Shown here: piece after piece, positions 25,016 to 34,138 of the stretch
Numbering within the stretch: the stretch's first letter is position 1
Layout of the letters: each line of letters starts with the position of its first letter
Origin: JBBQXY01 sp038209195
Lineage (GTDB): Bacteria; Chloroflexota; Ktedonobacteria; Ktedonobacterales; Ktedonobacteraceae
Assembly (NCBI GenBank): GCA_038209195.1
Contig: JBBQXY010000009.1
Span: 1-64,000 of the forward strand
Direction of reading: 5' to 3'
DNA length: 64,000 bases
Made by a program: the position numbers and the translations under genes
The notes under the pieces: model-generated
Seen by the model: only the letters and a program-made list of their open reading frames with translations
The model's database searches: none
Told to the model about the DNA's origin: nothing

Positions 25016-26503
25016 ATGTCACTGTTTTTTAGTCACCGATGGCATGCGCGCGCCATCATCGCCCTCTCGTTCGCGCTCCTATTTACCCTCGCCTCAACGC
25101 TTTTCGCCTTCGCCAATGTCACCCTCACGCGGATAAGTACCGATCCCTACACGAATAGTACCAGCCAGCACGCCACAGAGGTCGAGCCAGATACCTATTC
25201 ATTTGGTTCCACGATTGTTTCAGCCTTCCAGGTGGGCCGATTTAACAATGGTGGTGCCTCCAATATCGGCTTCGCGACCTCGACAAATGGCGGAACAAGC
25301 TGGACGAGTGGTTTCCTGCCCAATACAACCACCTTTGCAACCCCACCTGGGATATATGATCGGCTCAGCGACGCCTCGGTGGCCTACGACGCTGCCCATA
25401 ATGTCTGGCTTATCTCCTATCTTGGCTTAGTGGGTTCAAATCCAAACATTGCTCCCAGTGCTCCTGCAGTCTTGGTCAGTCGCTCGATGAACGGCGGTCT
25501 CACCTGGGTCGCACCAGTTCAAGTGAATTCCTCGGGTGGAACGACCAGTCAGGACAAAAACTGGTCTGTCTGTGATGATACGTCGACCAGCCCTTTCTAC
25601 GGACATTGTTATACCGAATGGGACGACAATGGGAACGGCAACCTCGTCCAGATGAGTACTTCCACTGACGGAGGGGCGACGTGGGGAACAAGAAAATCGA
25701 CAACCAACCATGCGACCGTCATTGGAGGGCAGCCTGTTGTGCAGCCCAATGGTACGGTCATTGTCCCCATCGAGAACGCGAACGAAACATCGTTGCTCTC
25801 TTTCACCTCGACTAATGGTGGAACAAGTTGGAATAGCACGACTACGGTTACCTCCATTCGCCACCATACTGATGCTGGTAGTATTCGCTCCGGCTCTCTA
25901 CCCACCGCGGAAATCGATGGCGCAGGGAAAGTCTTTGTTGTCTGGTCGGACTGCCGCTTTGAACGGAACTGTAAAGCCAACGATATGGTGATGACCACCT
26001 CGACCAACGGCACAACCTGGACAACCGTAACGCGTATCCCTGCCGATGCTGTCGGAAGCGGAGTAGACCACTTCATTCCTGGTCTGGCAGTAGATAAAAG
26101 CACGTCGGGGAGTAGCGCACATCTTGGCTTGGCCTACTATTACTATCCCGTGAGTAGCTGTACTTCTTCCACCTGCAAACTTGATGTCGGATATATCTCC
26201 TCAACCAATGGGGGCAGCACTTGGAGTGCGGTAACCCAGTTGGCTGGCCCGATGACACTTACCTGGCTGGCAAATACCACGCAAGGCTTCATGGTTGGAG
26301 ACTACATTTCTACCTCTATTGCGAATGGAACAGCACGCCCGGTTTTTGAAGTTGCTAACGCGAACAGTGGCAGCACTTTCGATGAAGCAACGTATAGTCC
26401 GACAAGTGGTCTCCTGGTTCATGGCGGTCACAACTCTGGCATAAGTGATGCGGTTGTTGCTGGTGCTGCACCGACTTCACAGAACCCTGGTCAATACCGC
26501 TAA
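25016..26503 (+). CDS. Secreted Asp-box (BNR/sialidase-like) beta-propeller protein
   Basis: The 495-aa protein has a signal peptide (hydrophobic 12-30, probable cleavage after AFA at about 33). It carries at least six Asp-box-like turns (STNGGTSW, SMNGGLTW, STDGGATW, STNGGTSW, STNGTTW, STNGGSTW), which mark a six- or seven-bladed sialidase-type propeller. An AGAGGAGG site precedes the ATG. The Arg triad and nucleophilic Tyr of true sialidases cannot be assigned by eye, so enzymatic activity is uncertain. An extracellular glycan-binding or glycoside hydrolase-like role is plausible. A terminator hairpin follows at 26528. Confidence 0.82.
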   Translation: MSLFFSHRWHARAIIALSFALLFTLASTLFAFANVTLTRISTDPYTNSTSQHATEVEPDTYSFGSTIVSAFQVGRFNNGGASNIGFATSTNGGTSWTSGFLPNTTTFATPPGIYDRLSDASVAYDAAHNVWLISYLGLVGSNPNIAPSAPAVLVSRSMNGGLTWVAPVQVNSSGGTTSQDKNWSVCDDTSTSPFYGHCYTEWDDNGNGNLVQMSTSTDGGATWGTRKSTTNHATVIGGQPVVQPNGTVIVPIENANETSLLSFTSTNGGTSWNSTTTVTSIRHHTDAGSIRSGSLPTAEIDGAGKVFVVWSDCRFERNCKANDMVMTTSTNGTTWTTVTRIPADAVGSGVDHFIPGLAVDKSTSGSSAHLGLAYYYYPVSSCTSSTCKLDVGYISSTNGGSTWSAVTQLAGPMTLTWLANTTQGFMVGDYISTSIANGTARPVFEVANANSGSTFDEATYSPTSGLLVHGGHNSGISDAVVAGAAPTSQNPGQYR

Positions 26504-26527
26504 AGGTAGTACTACCCTTCACGCAAG

Positions 26528-26561
26528 TGGGCCAATCACCTGAACACAGATGATTGGCCCA
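26528..26561. terminator. Bidirectional terminator hairpin between convergent Asp-box genes
   Basis: TGGGCCAATCA (26528-26538) pairs with TGATTGGCCCA (26551-26561) around a 12-base loop, between the stop codons at 26503 and 26591. Mirror copy at 43532-43565. Confidence 0.75.
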
Positions 26562-26590
26562 TTCCACATACTCATCTCTTCGTCACGGTA

Positions 26591-27949
26591 TCAGGCCCAC
26601 GTCCGTCCACCATCCATGCTCTGAAGCAGAAGATCTCCTGAAACCACTGCCCAGCCATGCGTACTGGACACGAAGTTGAGCCGAGTGACATGGCTAAAGG
26701 CGGAATTGGCTGGTTGCTTCGTCCAAGTATGCCCACCATCATTGGTCATCAGCAAATTAGTTCCATCCGTCACCCAGCCATGTAGTTCATCGAGGTAATC
26801 GACCGTCGCCAGTCCAATGGACAGTGGCACTGTAGGCTCCCAGGTGACTCCTCCATTGTGAGTCTGATAGATTATTGTCATAGCCTGTCCCACCTCTACA
26901 GGCAGGATGCCCTGGGTGGTCGAGAAAAACTCTGGGGGCAGCAACGAGAGCGATGCCAATGGCACATTCGATGGCAAGGATAACTGTAGCTGGTTCCATG
27001 TACTTCCACCATCATGCGTCACAAAGAGCCAGGAAAGATGGGGCACGGTGTTGCTACCAGTGATCCAGCCCGTGGATGTGTTGAGAAAAGTGATCCCAGT
27101 TTTGGTGCCGCCAAAGGGAAGTTTTCCAGGTGGTGGCGCGTCTGTGGAAGACGGAAGCACGCTGGACAGTTCCTTCCACGTCTTCCCACCATCTGCTGTG
27201 CGCATCACGACTGCTCGCTCTGCTCCGCCAATGCCGCCTTGGTTAAAGAGTATCCAACCATCCTGCGCGGAGACAAAGGTGATTTGAGCGATTATCAGAT
27301 TGCCGTCGCCACTTGTAACGACGCTACTCTGCCAGCTCTGCCCGCCATCGCTAGTACGGTAAATGTTCGTTTTCGTTGGGTCGGCTGCAGGAACAGCGAG
27401 CCATGCAGTCGAAGCATCCAAGGCCATGTGGACAGTGCCAGTTGTCAGCGTGATTCCTCGTGGGGTGACATCTTTCCAATGGAGACCCCCATCGGAGGTG
27501 TAAAGGAAGGCTTTGCTTGTCAGTAGCCAGTCGGTAGAGGCATCAAGCAGTGCGAGTTGTTGAGCAGGATGTCCCACTCCACTTTGGGTGCTATGATGAG
27601 CAAGATTCAGCACCACGAGTAGTCCTACAACCACTAACGCAGCGCACAGCCCTGCCCCGATAGTTCCTAGTCGCTGCCGCCAAAGCGGCCTCTTTACCCG
27701 GCGCATGTCCTTACTTGTCATTATTCGTACCCTATGAGGTGAAGTATGGCGTGTTTCATGAGATTGGACGTTTGCTAGACTGCTCTGCTCAAACTGCTGC
27801 GCTTCAATGTTTGCCATGAATCGGTGTTGGACGCGTGCCAGACGCTGCTCCATGGAGTCAGACGGCGGGTAGAGTATACGCAAGTGCTTGAGAAGCTCCT
27901 GGTTTTCATCCTTCCCTTCGTCAGGCATGCTATCATCAAACTCATTCAT
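26591..27949 (-). CDS. Membrane-anchored Asp-box propeller, probable anti-sigma factor/sensor
   Basis: The 452-aa protein has about 90 cytoplasmic residues (acidic then basic), one membrane segment (about 95-116), and an extracellular propeller with seven Asp-box turns (TSDGGLHW, TSDGGQSW, TADGGKTW, THDGGSTW, THNGGVTW, TNDGGHTW, SMDGGRTW) similar to Ycf48/photosystem-assembly-factor-like propellers. Its ATG overlaps the stop of the ECF sigma gene by 4 bp (ATGA), so they are translationally coupled. By position and topology it should bind the sigma factor with its cytoplasmic tail and sense an external signal with the propeller. No classical zinc anti-sigma motif is seen, so this is inference. 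Confidence 0.75.
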   Translation of the reverse strand: MNEFDDSMPDEGKDENQELLKHLRILYPPSDSMEQRLARVQHRFMANIEAQQFEQSSLANVQSHETRHTSPHRVRIMTSKDMRRVKRPLWRQRLGTIGAGLCAALVVVGLLVVLNLAHHSTQSGVGHPAQQLALLDASTDWLLTSKAFLYTSDGGLHWKDVTPRGITLTTGTVHMALDASTAWLAVPAADPTKTNIYRTSDGGQSWQSSVVTSGDGNLIIAQITFVSAQDGWILFNQGGIGGAERAVVMRTADGGKTWKELSSVLPSSTDAPPPGKLPFGGTKTGITFLNTSTGWITGSNTVPHLSWLFVTHDGGSTWNQLQLSLPSNVPLASLSLLPPEFFSTTQGILPVEVGQAMTIIYQTHNGGVTWEPTVPLSIGLATVDYLDELHGWVTDGTNLLMTNDGGHTWTKQPANSAFSHVTRLNFVSSTHGWAVVSGDLLLQSMDGGRTWA

Positions 27950-28491
27950 AACCGACTCCTTTCTTTATGCTGGTAGCTGGTCCGTAGTTGCGCTAAAGTA
28001 CGAGAGTACACTTTGCGTACAGCAGCTTCCCGTTTATTGAGCAATATAGCGACATCGGCAAAGGGCAAACCATCGCCAATACGTAACTTTAGTACTTTTT
28101 GTTGAAACAAGGATAAGGCTCCGACAAGTACACCGAGCTCGGCGAATTCTTCTCGGCGGAGGGCGATTTGTTCTGGAGTGAGTATTTGCCCATTACGTTC
28201 ACTCTCTTCAATGTGTTCCAGAGAAAACACAGTCATGCGGGCAGCGCGACGATACCGATCCACCAGTTTATTATGTGCAACACGCCGTAACCAGACCAAC
28301 TGCTGCTTATCAGCTAACCAGGACAAGTTGTCTTGCTCCCATGCTGCCGTAAAGACCTCCAGTACGAGGTCCTCCGCATCCTCAAGAGAGGGTGTGTGAA
28401 GCCGCAGATAGGCAAAAACACTGTGGGCGTAGCGTTCAAAAAGCGTTATATCCACATTTCCTGTAGTGAGACGTTCTTCGTGATACTGCAT
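27946..28491 (-). CDS. ECF-type RNA polymerase sigma factor coupled to a propeller anti-sigma
   Basis: The 181-aa protein has region 2 (SLEDAEDLVLEVFTAAWEQD, WLRRVAHNKLVDRYRR) and region 4 (SLFQQKVLKLRIGDGLPFAD, then NKREAAVRKVYSRTLAQLR). The start at 28491 is chosen because AAGGAG lies five bases upstream; a nine-residue longer form is possible. It overlaps the downstream membrane propeller gene by 4 bp, a typical sigma/anti-sigma arrangement. A TGTCACA-N15-CGAC element 35 bp before the start may be its own promoter. Confidence 0.87.
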   Translation of the reverse strand: MQYHEERLTTGNVDITLFERYAHSVFAYLRLHTPSLEDAEDLVLEVFTAAWEQDNLSWLADKQQLVWLRRVAHNKLVDRYRRAARMTVFSLEHIEESERNGQILTPEQIALRREEFAELGVLVGALSLFQQKVLKLRIGDGLPFADVAILLNKREAAVRKVYSRTLAQLRTSYQHKERSRL

Positions 28492-28526
28492 GTTCTCCTT
28501 CCTCGCTCCAAAGTTCACCTACTAGA

Positions 28527-28552
28527 GTCGTAAAAAGGACAAAAATGTGACA
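28527..28552 (-). promoter_or_regulatory. Possible ECF-type autoregulated promoter
   Basis: On the minus strand TGTCACA (28552-28546), 15 bases and CGAC (28530-28527) lie 35 bp before the sigma gene start. This resembles the TGTCACA...CGTC promoters described for some ECF groups. Mirror copy at 41541-41566, plus strand. Confidence 0.4.
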
Positions 28553-28665
28553 CGATCACCTTCTCATGTTGCGGATTATGGGGAGAGTAAAGCAAACAAG
28601 AAAAGCCTGGCATCTTTTTATGCTTCTCGTATTTACCTGTTGCCTGAGCCTGACTGTGGTGGGTA

Positions 28666-29286
28666 CTAAGTATCCATCAATACTTTGAAGGTGGCGATCT
28701 GCTCGCTAGTCATATGGTTGAGGAAGGGTGGGCGTTGCCGCATTTCGATTTGCCAGGCAGGATCGGTGTCTATTTGATCATCTCCTAGCTTGCCGAGTGG
28801 TCCGGCGACATCAGCTTTGACGTTGGGATTGTACGATTGAAAGTCGCCCAGATGACCGAGTAGCAAGTGATGATTGTTGATAGTTTCATCGCACAATGTC
28901 ATCAGGTTCCGCTCGTCGAGTTCAAGTTCGGGTCTACCAAGTTTGACACAGAAGTGGAAGGGCAGCATATGATGTACTTGCAAACCTGAACCTGGTTGTC
29001 CTTGGCCACAGGCGGCACATGTAGGGTGCGCCAGGAGATGTGCCTTCTCCACAACCGGCCATTGACCACTACGGGGCATTTCTCCTGCCGCGATTGCTCC
29101 GTTGTCTGTAGCTCCAACAGTCGAATCCAATGCCGTCTCCGTTGTGGTCTGTCCCCAGCTATGAGACTGCGATAGAGGTGTTGGTACCTGTTCTATAGCA
29201 TTCTGAGGTTGAGATACAACTGTGGAGGTCTCTGCATCGTTCACCAGACTCTGGTCAGCCATTGTTGGATCTTGGTTCTGTTGCAT
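28666..29286 (-). CDS. HNH-type nuclease-like protein
   Basis: The 206-aa product has about 75 low-complexity, Gln/Thr-rich residues followed by an HNH-like fold: C90-x2-C93 (PTCAACG), H105/H106 (LQVHHMLPF), DERNLMTLC (N127, C132), then NNHHLLLGHLG. These match the zinc and catalytic positions of HNH endonuclease domains. The start at 29286 follows CAGGAG and lies downstream of a good promoter, which excludes the longer frame. No methylase or toxin-immunity partner is adjacent, so a restriction or housekeeping role cannot be chosen. Confidence 0.75.
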   Translation of the reverse strand: MQQNQDPTMADQSLVNDAETSTVVSQPQNAIEQVPTPLSQSHSWGQTTTETALDSTVGATDNGAIAAGEMPRSGQWPVVEKAHLLAHPTCAACGQGQPGSGLQVHHMLPFHFCVKLGRPELELDERNLMTLCDETINNHHLLLGHLGDFQSYNPNVKADVAGPLGKLGDDQIDTDPAWQIEMRQRPPFLNHMTSEQIATFKVLMDT

Positions 29287-29338
29287 GATGTTTCTCCTGG
29301 AAATAGATTTCGTTGACAATGGTAACGAAACTGGAGAT

Positions 29339-29368
29339 AGCATATCGTAAAGCACAGTTTATTGTCAA
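29339..29368 (-). promoter_or_regulatory. Sigma-70-like promoter of the HNH gene
   Basis: On the minus strand TTGACA (29368-29363), an 18-bp spacer and TATGCT (29344-29339) lie about 50 bp before the start codon. A second TTGACAAT-type stretch, inverted, occurs at 29312-29320 between promoter and gene. Mirror copy at 40725-40754, plus strand. Confidence 0.6.
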
Positions 29369-29424
29369 CTGAAGGTATGAGATGCGATTTACCGACACAG
29401 TGTACCTCCTGTAGGAGTGAAATT

Positions 29425-29832
29425 TTAAACCCACCTACGATACAAACTCGCCACACTCTCGTAAAACCCCAACTTTGCCCAGGCGAGCGTGTGCGGACCT
29501 GAAGGAGGCATGCTCCAGGTGTAAGGTTGATCATAATCGCCGCCTTCGCCAAGCTCCACCTCCAATCGTCTCGCTTCAAGCAAGCTGGCACTGTGTTTAT
29601 CCCAGAGCTGTTCTACGATAATGGCAGTTGACAATAACCCTTGATTCAGCCGATGTAGCATCTCCTCCATCAGCGTTGGTGAGGTATTGAGAAACACACA
29701 GATCTGCTCCTTGGGAATACAACGGTACGTATTCAATACGCCCAACACTTGATGTAACGAGCTAAGCGAACTTGACTTCCAGCGCCATGTGGCTGACTGG
29801 CTTCCCTGTGCGGCAATGCGGTAATAGATCAT
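29425..29832 (-). CDS. Hypothetical protein
   Basis: This 135-aa protein is not recognised. It starts MIYYRIAAQGSQSATWRWKS and has a helical middle (LNTSPTLMEEMLHRLNQGL) and a Trp/Pro-rich end (YTWSMPPSGPHTLAWAKLGF). No signal peptide or membrane segment is seen. A GGAAG stretch lies upstream of the ATG. The next gene on the same strand is the HNH gene, 138 bp downstream with its own promoter. Coding is likely from codon structure, but function is open. Confidence 0.65.
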   Translation of the reverse strand: MIYYRIAAQGSQSATWRWKSSSLSSLHQVLGVLNTYRCIPKEQICVFLNTSPTLMEEMLHRLNQGLLSTAIIVEQLWDKHSASLLEARRLEVELGEGGDYDQPYTWSMPPSGPHTLAWAKLGFYESVASLYRRWV

Positions 29833-30019
29833 ATTACACCATCATCTTCCTTCCCAATAGTGAATCCAAATGAACCAAAGGGAAGAGCTGTTCCCTTCAT
29901 AGACGTTCTTCTACCATGTTTTTTTCCTATTTTTTCCCAAGCATCAACCGTGGTGTTGTAAAATAGAAAAAGCAATCGTTTTGGTATACCTTGTATGGTA
30001 GAGAGGATGGAACCTCATT

Positions 30020-30511
30020 ATGTCGGACAGGATGTCAGAGAAGCGACAAACTGAAGATGCACTTTATGAAAGCGAGCAGTAGTTCCGTGCTGTTTGGGAA
30101 AATGCTTCAGATGCCATGGCACTTTCCACCGCAGATGGCATAGTCTTTGCCGCCAACCCGGCTTATTTTCGCCTCTACGGCTATACACCAGATGCAGTTA
30201 TCGGCAATAATTATGCCATTATCTTTCCAGAGGGAGAGCGGAAAGCGGCACAAGAGCTTTACAGCTACATATTTCATAGCACAACAATTAGCTCAACTTT
30301 TGAGTCCACGATATGTCGCGCTGATGGGGCTGAACGCATTGTTGAATCTAGCTATAACTTTATTATGCACAACGGAAAACGCGTAGCCATGATTTCCATC
30401 GTGCGCGACATCACACAACGCAAAAAGACAGAAGAGGAACTTCGCATCAATCACCTAAAACTTCACTTAGCCTTGAAATTCGGCCATATGAGTTCCTGGG
30501 ACTGGGCTTAG
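30020..30511 (+). pseudogene. Broken PAS-domain sensor protein (in-frame amber codon, C-terminal truncation)
   Basis: From the ATG at 30020 the frame reads MSDRMSEKRQTEDALYESEQ, then TAG (30080-30082), then FRAVWENASDAMALSTADGI and a full PAS domain with a PAC-like end (VAMISIVRDITQRKKTEEEL). The sequence on both sides of the stop is normal PAS leader (ESEQ-x-FRAVWE), so the TAG replaces a sense codon. The frame then ends after MSSWDWA, where a second PAS domain would begin, and no kinase or GGDEF domain follows. A restart at 30116 could give a 131-aa PAS fragment. It is best read as the remnant of a sensor kinase. Confidence 0.75.
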
Positions 30512-30603
30512 GTTGAGGTTCTCGTTTTTTTGGTAATTGAATGGAGCGTAAGCGGAAAGTGAACTGGCTCCACTTAGGGCTTATTGGGAAACCTTGATAC
30601 TCG

Positions 30604-30637
30604 CCCCGCCTGATGTCCTTGTGGGCATCAGGCGGGC
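30604..30637. repeat. Inverted repeat downstream of the large Asp-box gene
   Basis: CCCGCCTGATG pairs with CATCAGGCGGG around a 10-base loop, about 20 bp after the stop codon at 30656 (gene on the minus strand). It may terminate or protect the transcript; no U-tract follows. Three GAGCGTAAG-type short repeats surround it. Mirror copy at 39456-39489. Confidence 0.6.
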
Positions 30638-30655
30638 TTACGCTCTAGGGTCGCT

Positions 30656-33600
30656 TCAGCTCTTACGCTCACTATCAGTAGTAGCATGGTTGGCATTTGA
30701 GCCAACATGCTGCTTCGCTAATGGTATGATGGCAGGTATACTGGCATCACTGATAAGCTTGTTGAAGGTGGCTACATCCGTTTTAATGAGTTCGCGCAAC
30801 TGTTGCAATTGTGCGTCGATGCGTTTCGAGAGATCTGCAAAGACCTCCTGTACCTGACGTGTCGGTGGGGCATCGGCGCTGGCAACCACTTCGGTTAACG
30901 TAGCGATCTTGGCAGCCAGTCGCGTAGGATAGTCCATCACATCCACTTGCTTTTTGGCTTTGGGCTGAAACAACTGCTCCTCGATTGCGGTAAGCTTTTC
31001 CCTCAGTTGCTTCCCGGCACTGGCAATATCCGCGTGAATACTTTGCCCTTTCGTGCGCTGTTCCCACTCCTCAGTCTGGCGTCGAATGTCACGAATGGTA
31101 TTGATCGACTCGTGGGTTTCCGAGAGCTTATCGCGTATTGCCAACAACAGGGCAAAGCGCGCCTGTAAGTCCTCCTGCGTCGCTCCTAAGCGAGGGTCCT
31201 GAGAAATCTGGAACGAAGCAGTCACTGCCTCAGAGGTTTCATTGCCTATGTTGAGCCGCACATGGTATGTTCCAGGAGGTGCAGATGGTCCTTCCAGGCT
31301 ATCATCACCAGCACTGCCCTGCGTTTTAGCCGCATCGGGGTAGTTGGTGTTCCAGATAAAGCGATTTGTCCCTGCTTCCTTGGAAAGCCGCACCTCCTTT
31401 TTCTCATCGGCCTTCTTCTTGCCAGCAATGCCCGTTGCTTCATCTGTGGATTGCTCTGGTTTTTGCTCCTCGCTGGAGAACGTTTTGATTTCGTTACCCT
31501 GGGCATCAAGGAAGGTGAGCGTTACTGCTTCCGCTGGTTTTTCCTTGAGGTAGTAATAGATGACGACACCCTCGGGTGGATTTTGTCCAGCATCGAGATA
31601 CTTATCCACTTTTTCACCGGTGGCTTTCTCCTCTTGGCGGTAAGCTAGCACGAAAGCACCATTGTGTCGGTAGTTAATGCCTTTAACCGCTGCACGACCA
31701 TACCCTCCACTCGAGGCCAAGCGGATGAATGGGCGAGGTGGGAACAGGTGAGCAGCGTCAGCACGGAGCGCGTCGCTGAACTGTCGCAGTGGCGTAATAT
31801 CATCGAGTATCCAGAACGAGCGACCATGCGTGGCGACGACAAGGTCACTATCTTTTATCACAAGATCATGGATTGGGACAACAGGTAGATTCGACTGGAG
31901 TGAATGCCAATTAGCCCCATCGTCAAAGGAGACGCTCACGCCTGTCTCTGTTCCCGCGTAGAGTAACCCGCGCCGGGCAGGGTCTTCGCGGATAGTACGG
32001 GTATAGATGTTCTCTGCCAGACCATCGGTGATCTTTGTCCAAGTTTTACCAAAGTCATTCGTTTTGTAGAGATACGGTTGGTAATCGTCTTGTTTGTAGC
32101 GTGTGGCAGCAACATAGGCGGTAGCAGGGTCATGGGGCGATGGCTCAATAATACTGATCAGTGCCCATTCAGGTAGTTCTGGCGGCGTGATATTCTGCCA
32201 GGTGCTGCCACCATCGCGTGAGATGTGCACCAGTCCATCATCTGAACCAGCCCAGAATAGTCCACGCTCAAGTGGCGACTCAGCAAAGGCAAAGATTGTC
32301 CCATAGTACTCTGTACCGACATTATCTTTTGTGATGGGGCCGCCGGAGGACTCCATCCTGCTCTTGTCATCGCGAGTGAGGTCGGGACTGATCTCCTCCC
32401 AACTGCTCCCTTCGTCGGTGGAGCGGAAGGCGTGGTTGCCCGTCGCATAGAGTACGTTGGGATCGTGTGGCGAGAGCAGGATAGGGAACGTCCACTGAAA
32501 GCGATATTTGGCGTCCCTAGCAGCCCAACCCAGGTACGTTTCGGGCCAAATAGTAATGTCGCGCAACTGGCCCGTGTGGTGGTTATAGCGTGTAAGATAG
32601 CCCAGGTAACTGCCAGCATAGACAATATTCGGATTGTCGGGTCGCACCGCGATATACGCACTTTCGCCGCCACCAATCTCGTAATAGTCAGTCAAGGTAA
32701 TGGCAGAGAGCCGTGAGCGGCTGGGTACCGTAATGGTTGAATTGTCTTGCTGACCACCATAGACGCGATACGGTAACTGGGTATCAGTGGTAACATGGTA
32801 GAATTCCGCGGTTGGCTGATTATAGATAGAAGACCAGGTCTCGCCGCCATCATAAGAGACGCAGGCACCACCATCACAACCCAGGATCACGCGTTGAGAA
32901 TCGTGGGGATCAATCCAGAGATCATGATGATCGCCGTGAGGGGTAGCCACCTTAGCGAAGGTTTGCCCACCATCAATCGACTTTAAACAGTCTTCGTTAA
33001 GCACCCAGACGGTATCGGCATCCTGGGGGTCAGCAATAATGTGCTGGTAGTACCAAGGGCGTTTGCGCAAGTCGCCATCCTCTGAGAGGCGCAACCACGT
33101 CTTGCCGCCATCATCGGAACGAAAAACAGCACCATCTTCGGCCTCGACGATGGCCCAAACACGATCTGTCCTGGCACCGGAGATGGCAACACCTATTTTA
33201 CCCAGCAGACCAGTTGGCAATCCTTGTGCTCGTGTAATGTCAGTCCACGTATCGCCGCCATCGCTGGTTTTAAATATCCCACAGCCTTCGCCTCCACTCT
33301 GTAGCGTATGCGGCAAACGCCTGGTACGCCAGAGCGCGGCGTAGAGAATGCGTGGATTACATGGGTCCATCACAATATCGTGAACACCGATATCCTCGCT
33401 CTGGAACAGGACGTGTTCCCATGTATTGCCACCATCGCGGGAGCGATAGACGCCGCGTTCTGCATTCGGGCCGTGGGCGTGTCCGAGTGCCGCAACATAA
33501 ACTAGGTCGGGATTCTGGGGATGGATCCGAATCTTGCCGATATGACGCGTGTCTGCCAGACCCATATGTTGCCAGGTCTTGCCACCATCGGTCGACTTAT

Positions 33601-33967
33601 AGACGCCATCCCCGTGGGTGACGTTGCCACGGATGGTTGTCTCACCCATGCCAACGAAGAGGACGTTCGGATCCGATGGCGCAACCGCAATCGCGCCAAC
33701 CGAGGCTCGTTTAAAGAATCCATCGGAGACGTTCTCCCAAAATACTCCGCCGTTCGTTGTTTTCCAAACACCTCCGCCGGTTGATCCGAAGTAGAACACC
33801 TGGGAATGAGACACGTCGCCAGTTACTGCTACAACACGTCCACCGCGATAAGGGCCGATCAAACGCCATTCGAGCGACTTCAATAATGCTGATACGTCGC
33901 CAGGATATAGAGTTGTTAATGCTTGCTCGTTGTGTAGGTTATCATGCGATTGCGCTGTAGAATCCAT
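30656..33967 (-). CDS. Large Asp-box/VPS10-like beta-propeller protein with helical C-terminus
   Basis: The 1103-aa protein is built of at least ten Asp-box turns (STDGGKTW, SRDGGNTW, TSDGGDTW, SDDGGKTW, SIDGGQTF, SYDGGETW, STDEGSSW, SRDGGSTW, TNDFGKTW and others) across residues about 40-700. That is enough for two propellers as in VPS10/sortilin or xyloglucanase-like proteins. An Ig-like segment (APPGTYHVRLNIG) and a roughly 200-residue helical region follow. AAGGAG nine bases upstream supports the ATG at 33967; a 23-residue extension is rejected. No signal peptide is visible, so location is unclear. It is often annotated as glycosyl hydrolase, but no catalytic residues can be assigned. Confidence 0.82.
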   Translation of the reverse strand: MDSTAQSHDNLHNEQALTTLYPGDVSALLKSLEWRLIGPYRGGRVVAVTGDVSHSQVFYFGSTGGGVWKTTNGGVFWENVSDGFFKRASVGAIAVAPSDPNVLFVGMGETTIRGNVTHGDGVYKSTDGGKTWQHMGLADTRHIGKIRIHPQNPDLVYVAALGHAHGPNAERGVYRSRDGGNTWEHVLFQSEDIGVHDIVMDPCNPRILYAALWRTRRLPHTLQSGGEGCGIFKTSDGGDTWTDITRAQGLPTGLLGKIGVAISGARTDRVWAIVEAEDGAVFRSDDGGKTWLRLSEDGDLRKRPWYYQHIIADPQDADTVWVLNEDCLKSIDGGQTFAKVATPHGDHHDLWIDPHDSQRVILGCDGGACVSYDGGETWSSIYNQPTAEFYHVTTDTQLPYRVYGGQQDNSTITVPSRSRLSAITLTDYYEIGGGESAYIAVRPDNPNIVYAGSYLGYLTRYNHHTGQLRDITIWPETYLGWAARDAKYRFQWTFPILLSPHDPNVLYATGNHAFRSTDEGSSWEEISPDLTRDDKSRMESSGGPITKDNVGTEYYGTIFAFAESPLERGLFWAGSDDGLVHISRDGGSTWQNITPPELPEWALISIIEPSPHDPATAYVAATRYKQDDYQPYLYKTNDFGKTWTKITDGLAENIYTRTIREDPARRGLLYAGTETGVSVSFDDGANWHSLQSNLPVVPIHDLVIKDSDLVVATHGRSFWILDDITPLRQFSDALRADAAHLFPPRPFIRLASSGGYGRAAVKGINYRHNGAFVLAYRQEEKATGEKVDKYLDAGQNPPEGVVIYYYLKEKPAEAVTLTFLDAQGNEIKTFSSEEQKPEQSTDEATGIAGKKKADEKKEVRLSKEAGTNRFIWNTNYPDAAKTQGSAGDDSLEGPSAPPGTYHVRLNIGNETSEAVTASFQISQDPRLGATQEDLQARFALLLAIRDKLSETHESINTIRDIRRQTEEWEQRTKGQSIHADIASAGKQLREKLTAIEEQLFQPKAKKQVDVMDYPTRLAAKIATLTEVVASADAPPTRQVQEVFADLSKRIDAQLQQLRELIKTDVATFNKLISDASIPAIIPLAKQHVGSNANHATTDSERKS

Positions 33968-34109
33968 GCGCGATTGCTCCTTTTCTATTGGCAGCCGTGG
34001 GCTGCTCCTCAGTGGGGGATGGCCTCTTTCTGGCACGAAAGCTGCTGTTGCTCACTTACAGGTATACCACATAAGTGCAAGATATGGCTAATTCACTGCG
34101 CATTATCCC

Positions 34110-34138
34110 TTGTTTATCAGTTTAAACCCGTCTATACT
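34110..34138 (+). promoter_or_regulatory. Promoter of the alpha/beta hydrolase gene with overlapping operator-like palindrome
   Basis: TTGTTT (34110-34115), a 17-bp spacer and TATACT (34133-34138) lie 41 bp before the ATG. The palindrome ATACTT-AC-AAGTAT (34134-34147) covers the -10 box and start site, a good place for a repressor. Mirror copies at 35955-35983 and 35946-35959, minus strand. Confidence 0.55.

Noticed and set aside
25016..26503. Calling the secreted Asp-box protein a sialidase
   Set aside because: Asp boxes show only the propeller fold; the Arg triad and catalytic Tyr/Glu could not be identified by eye.
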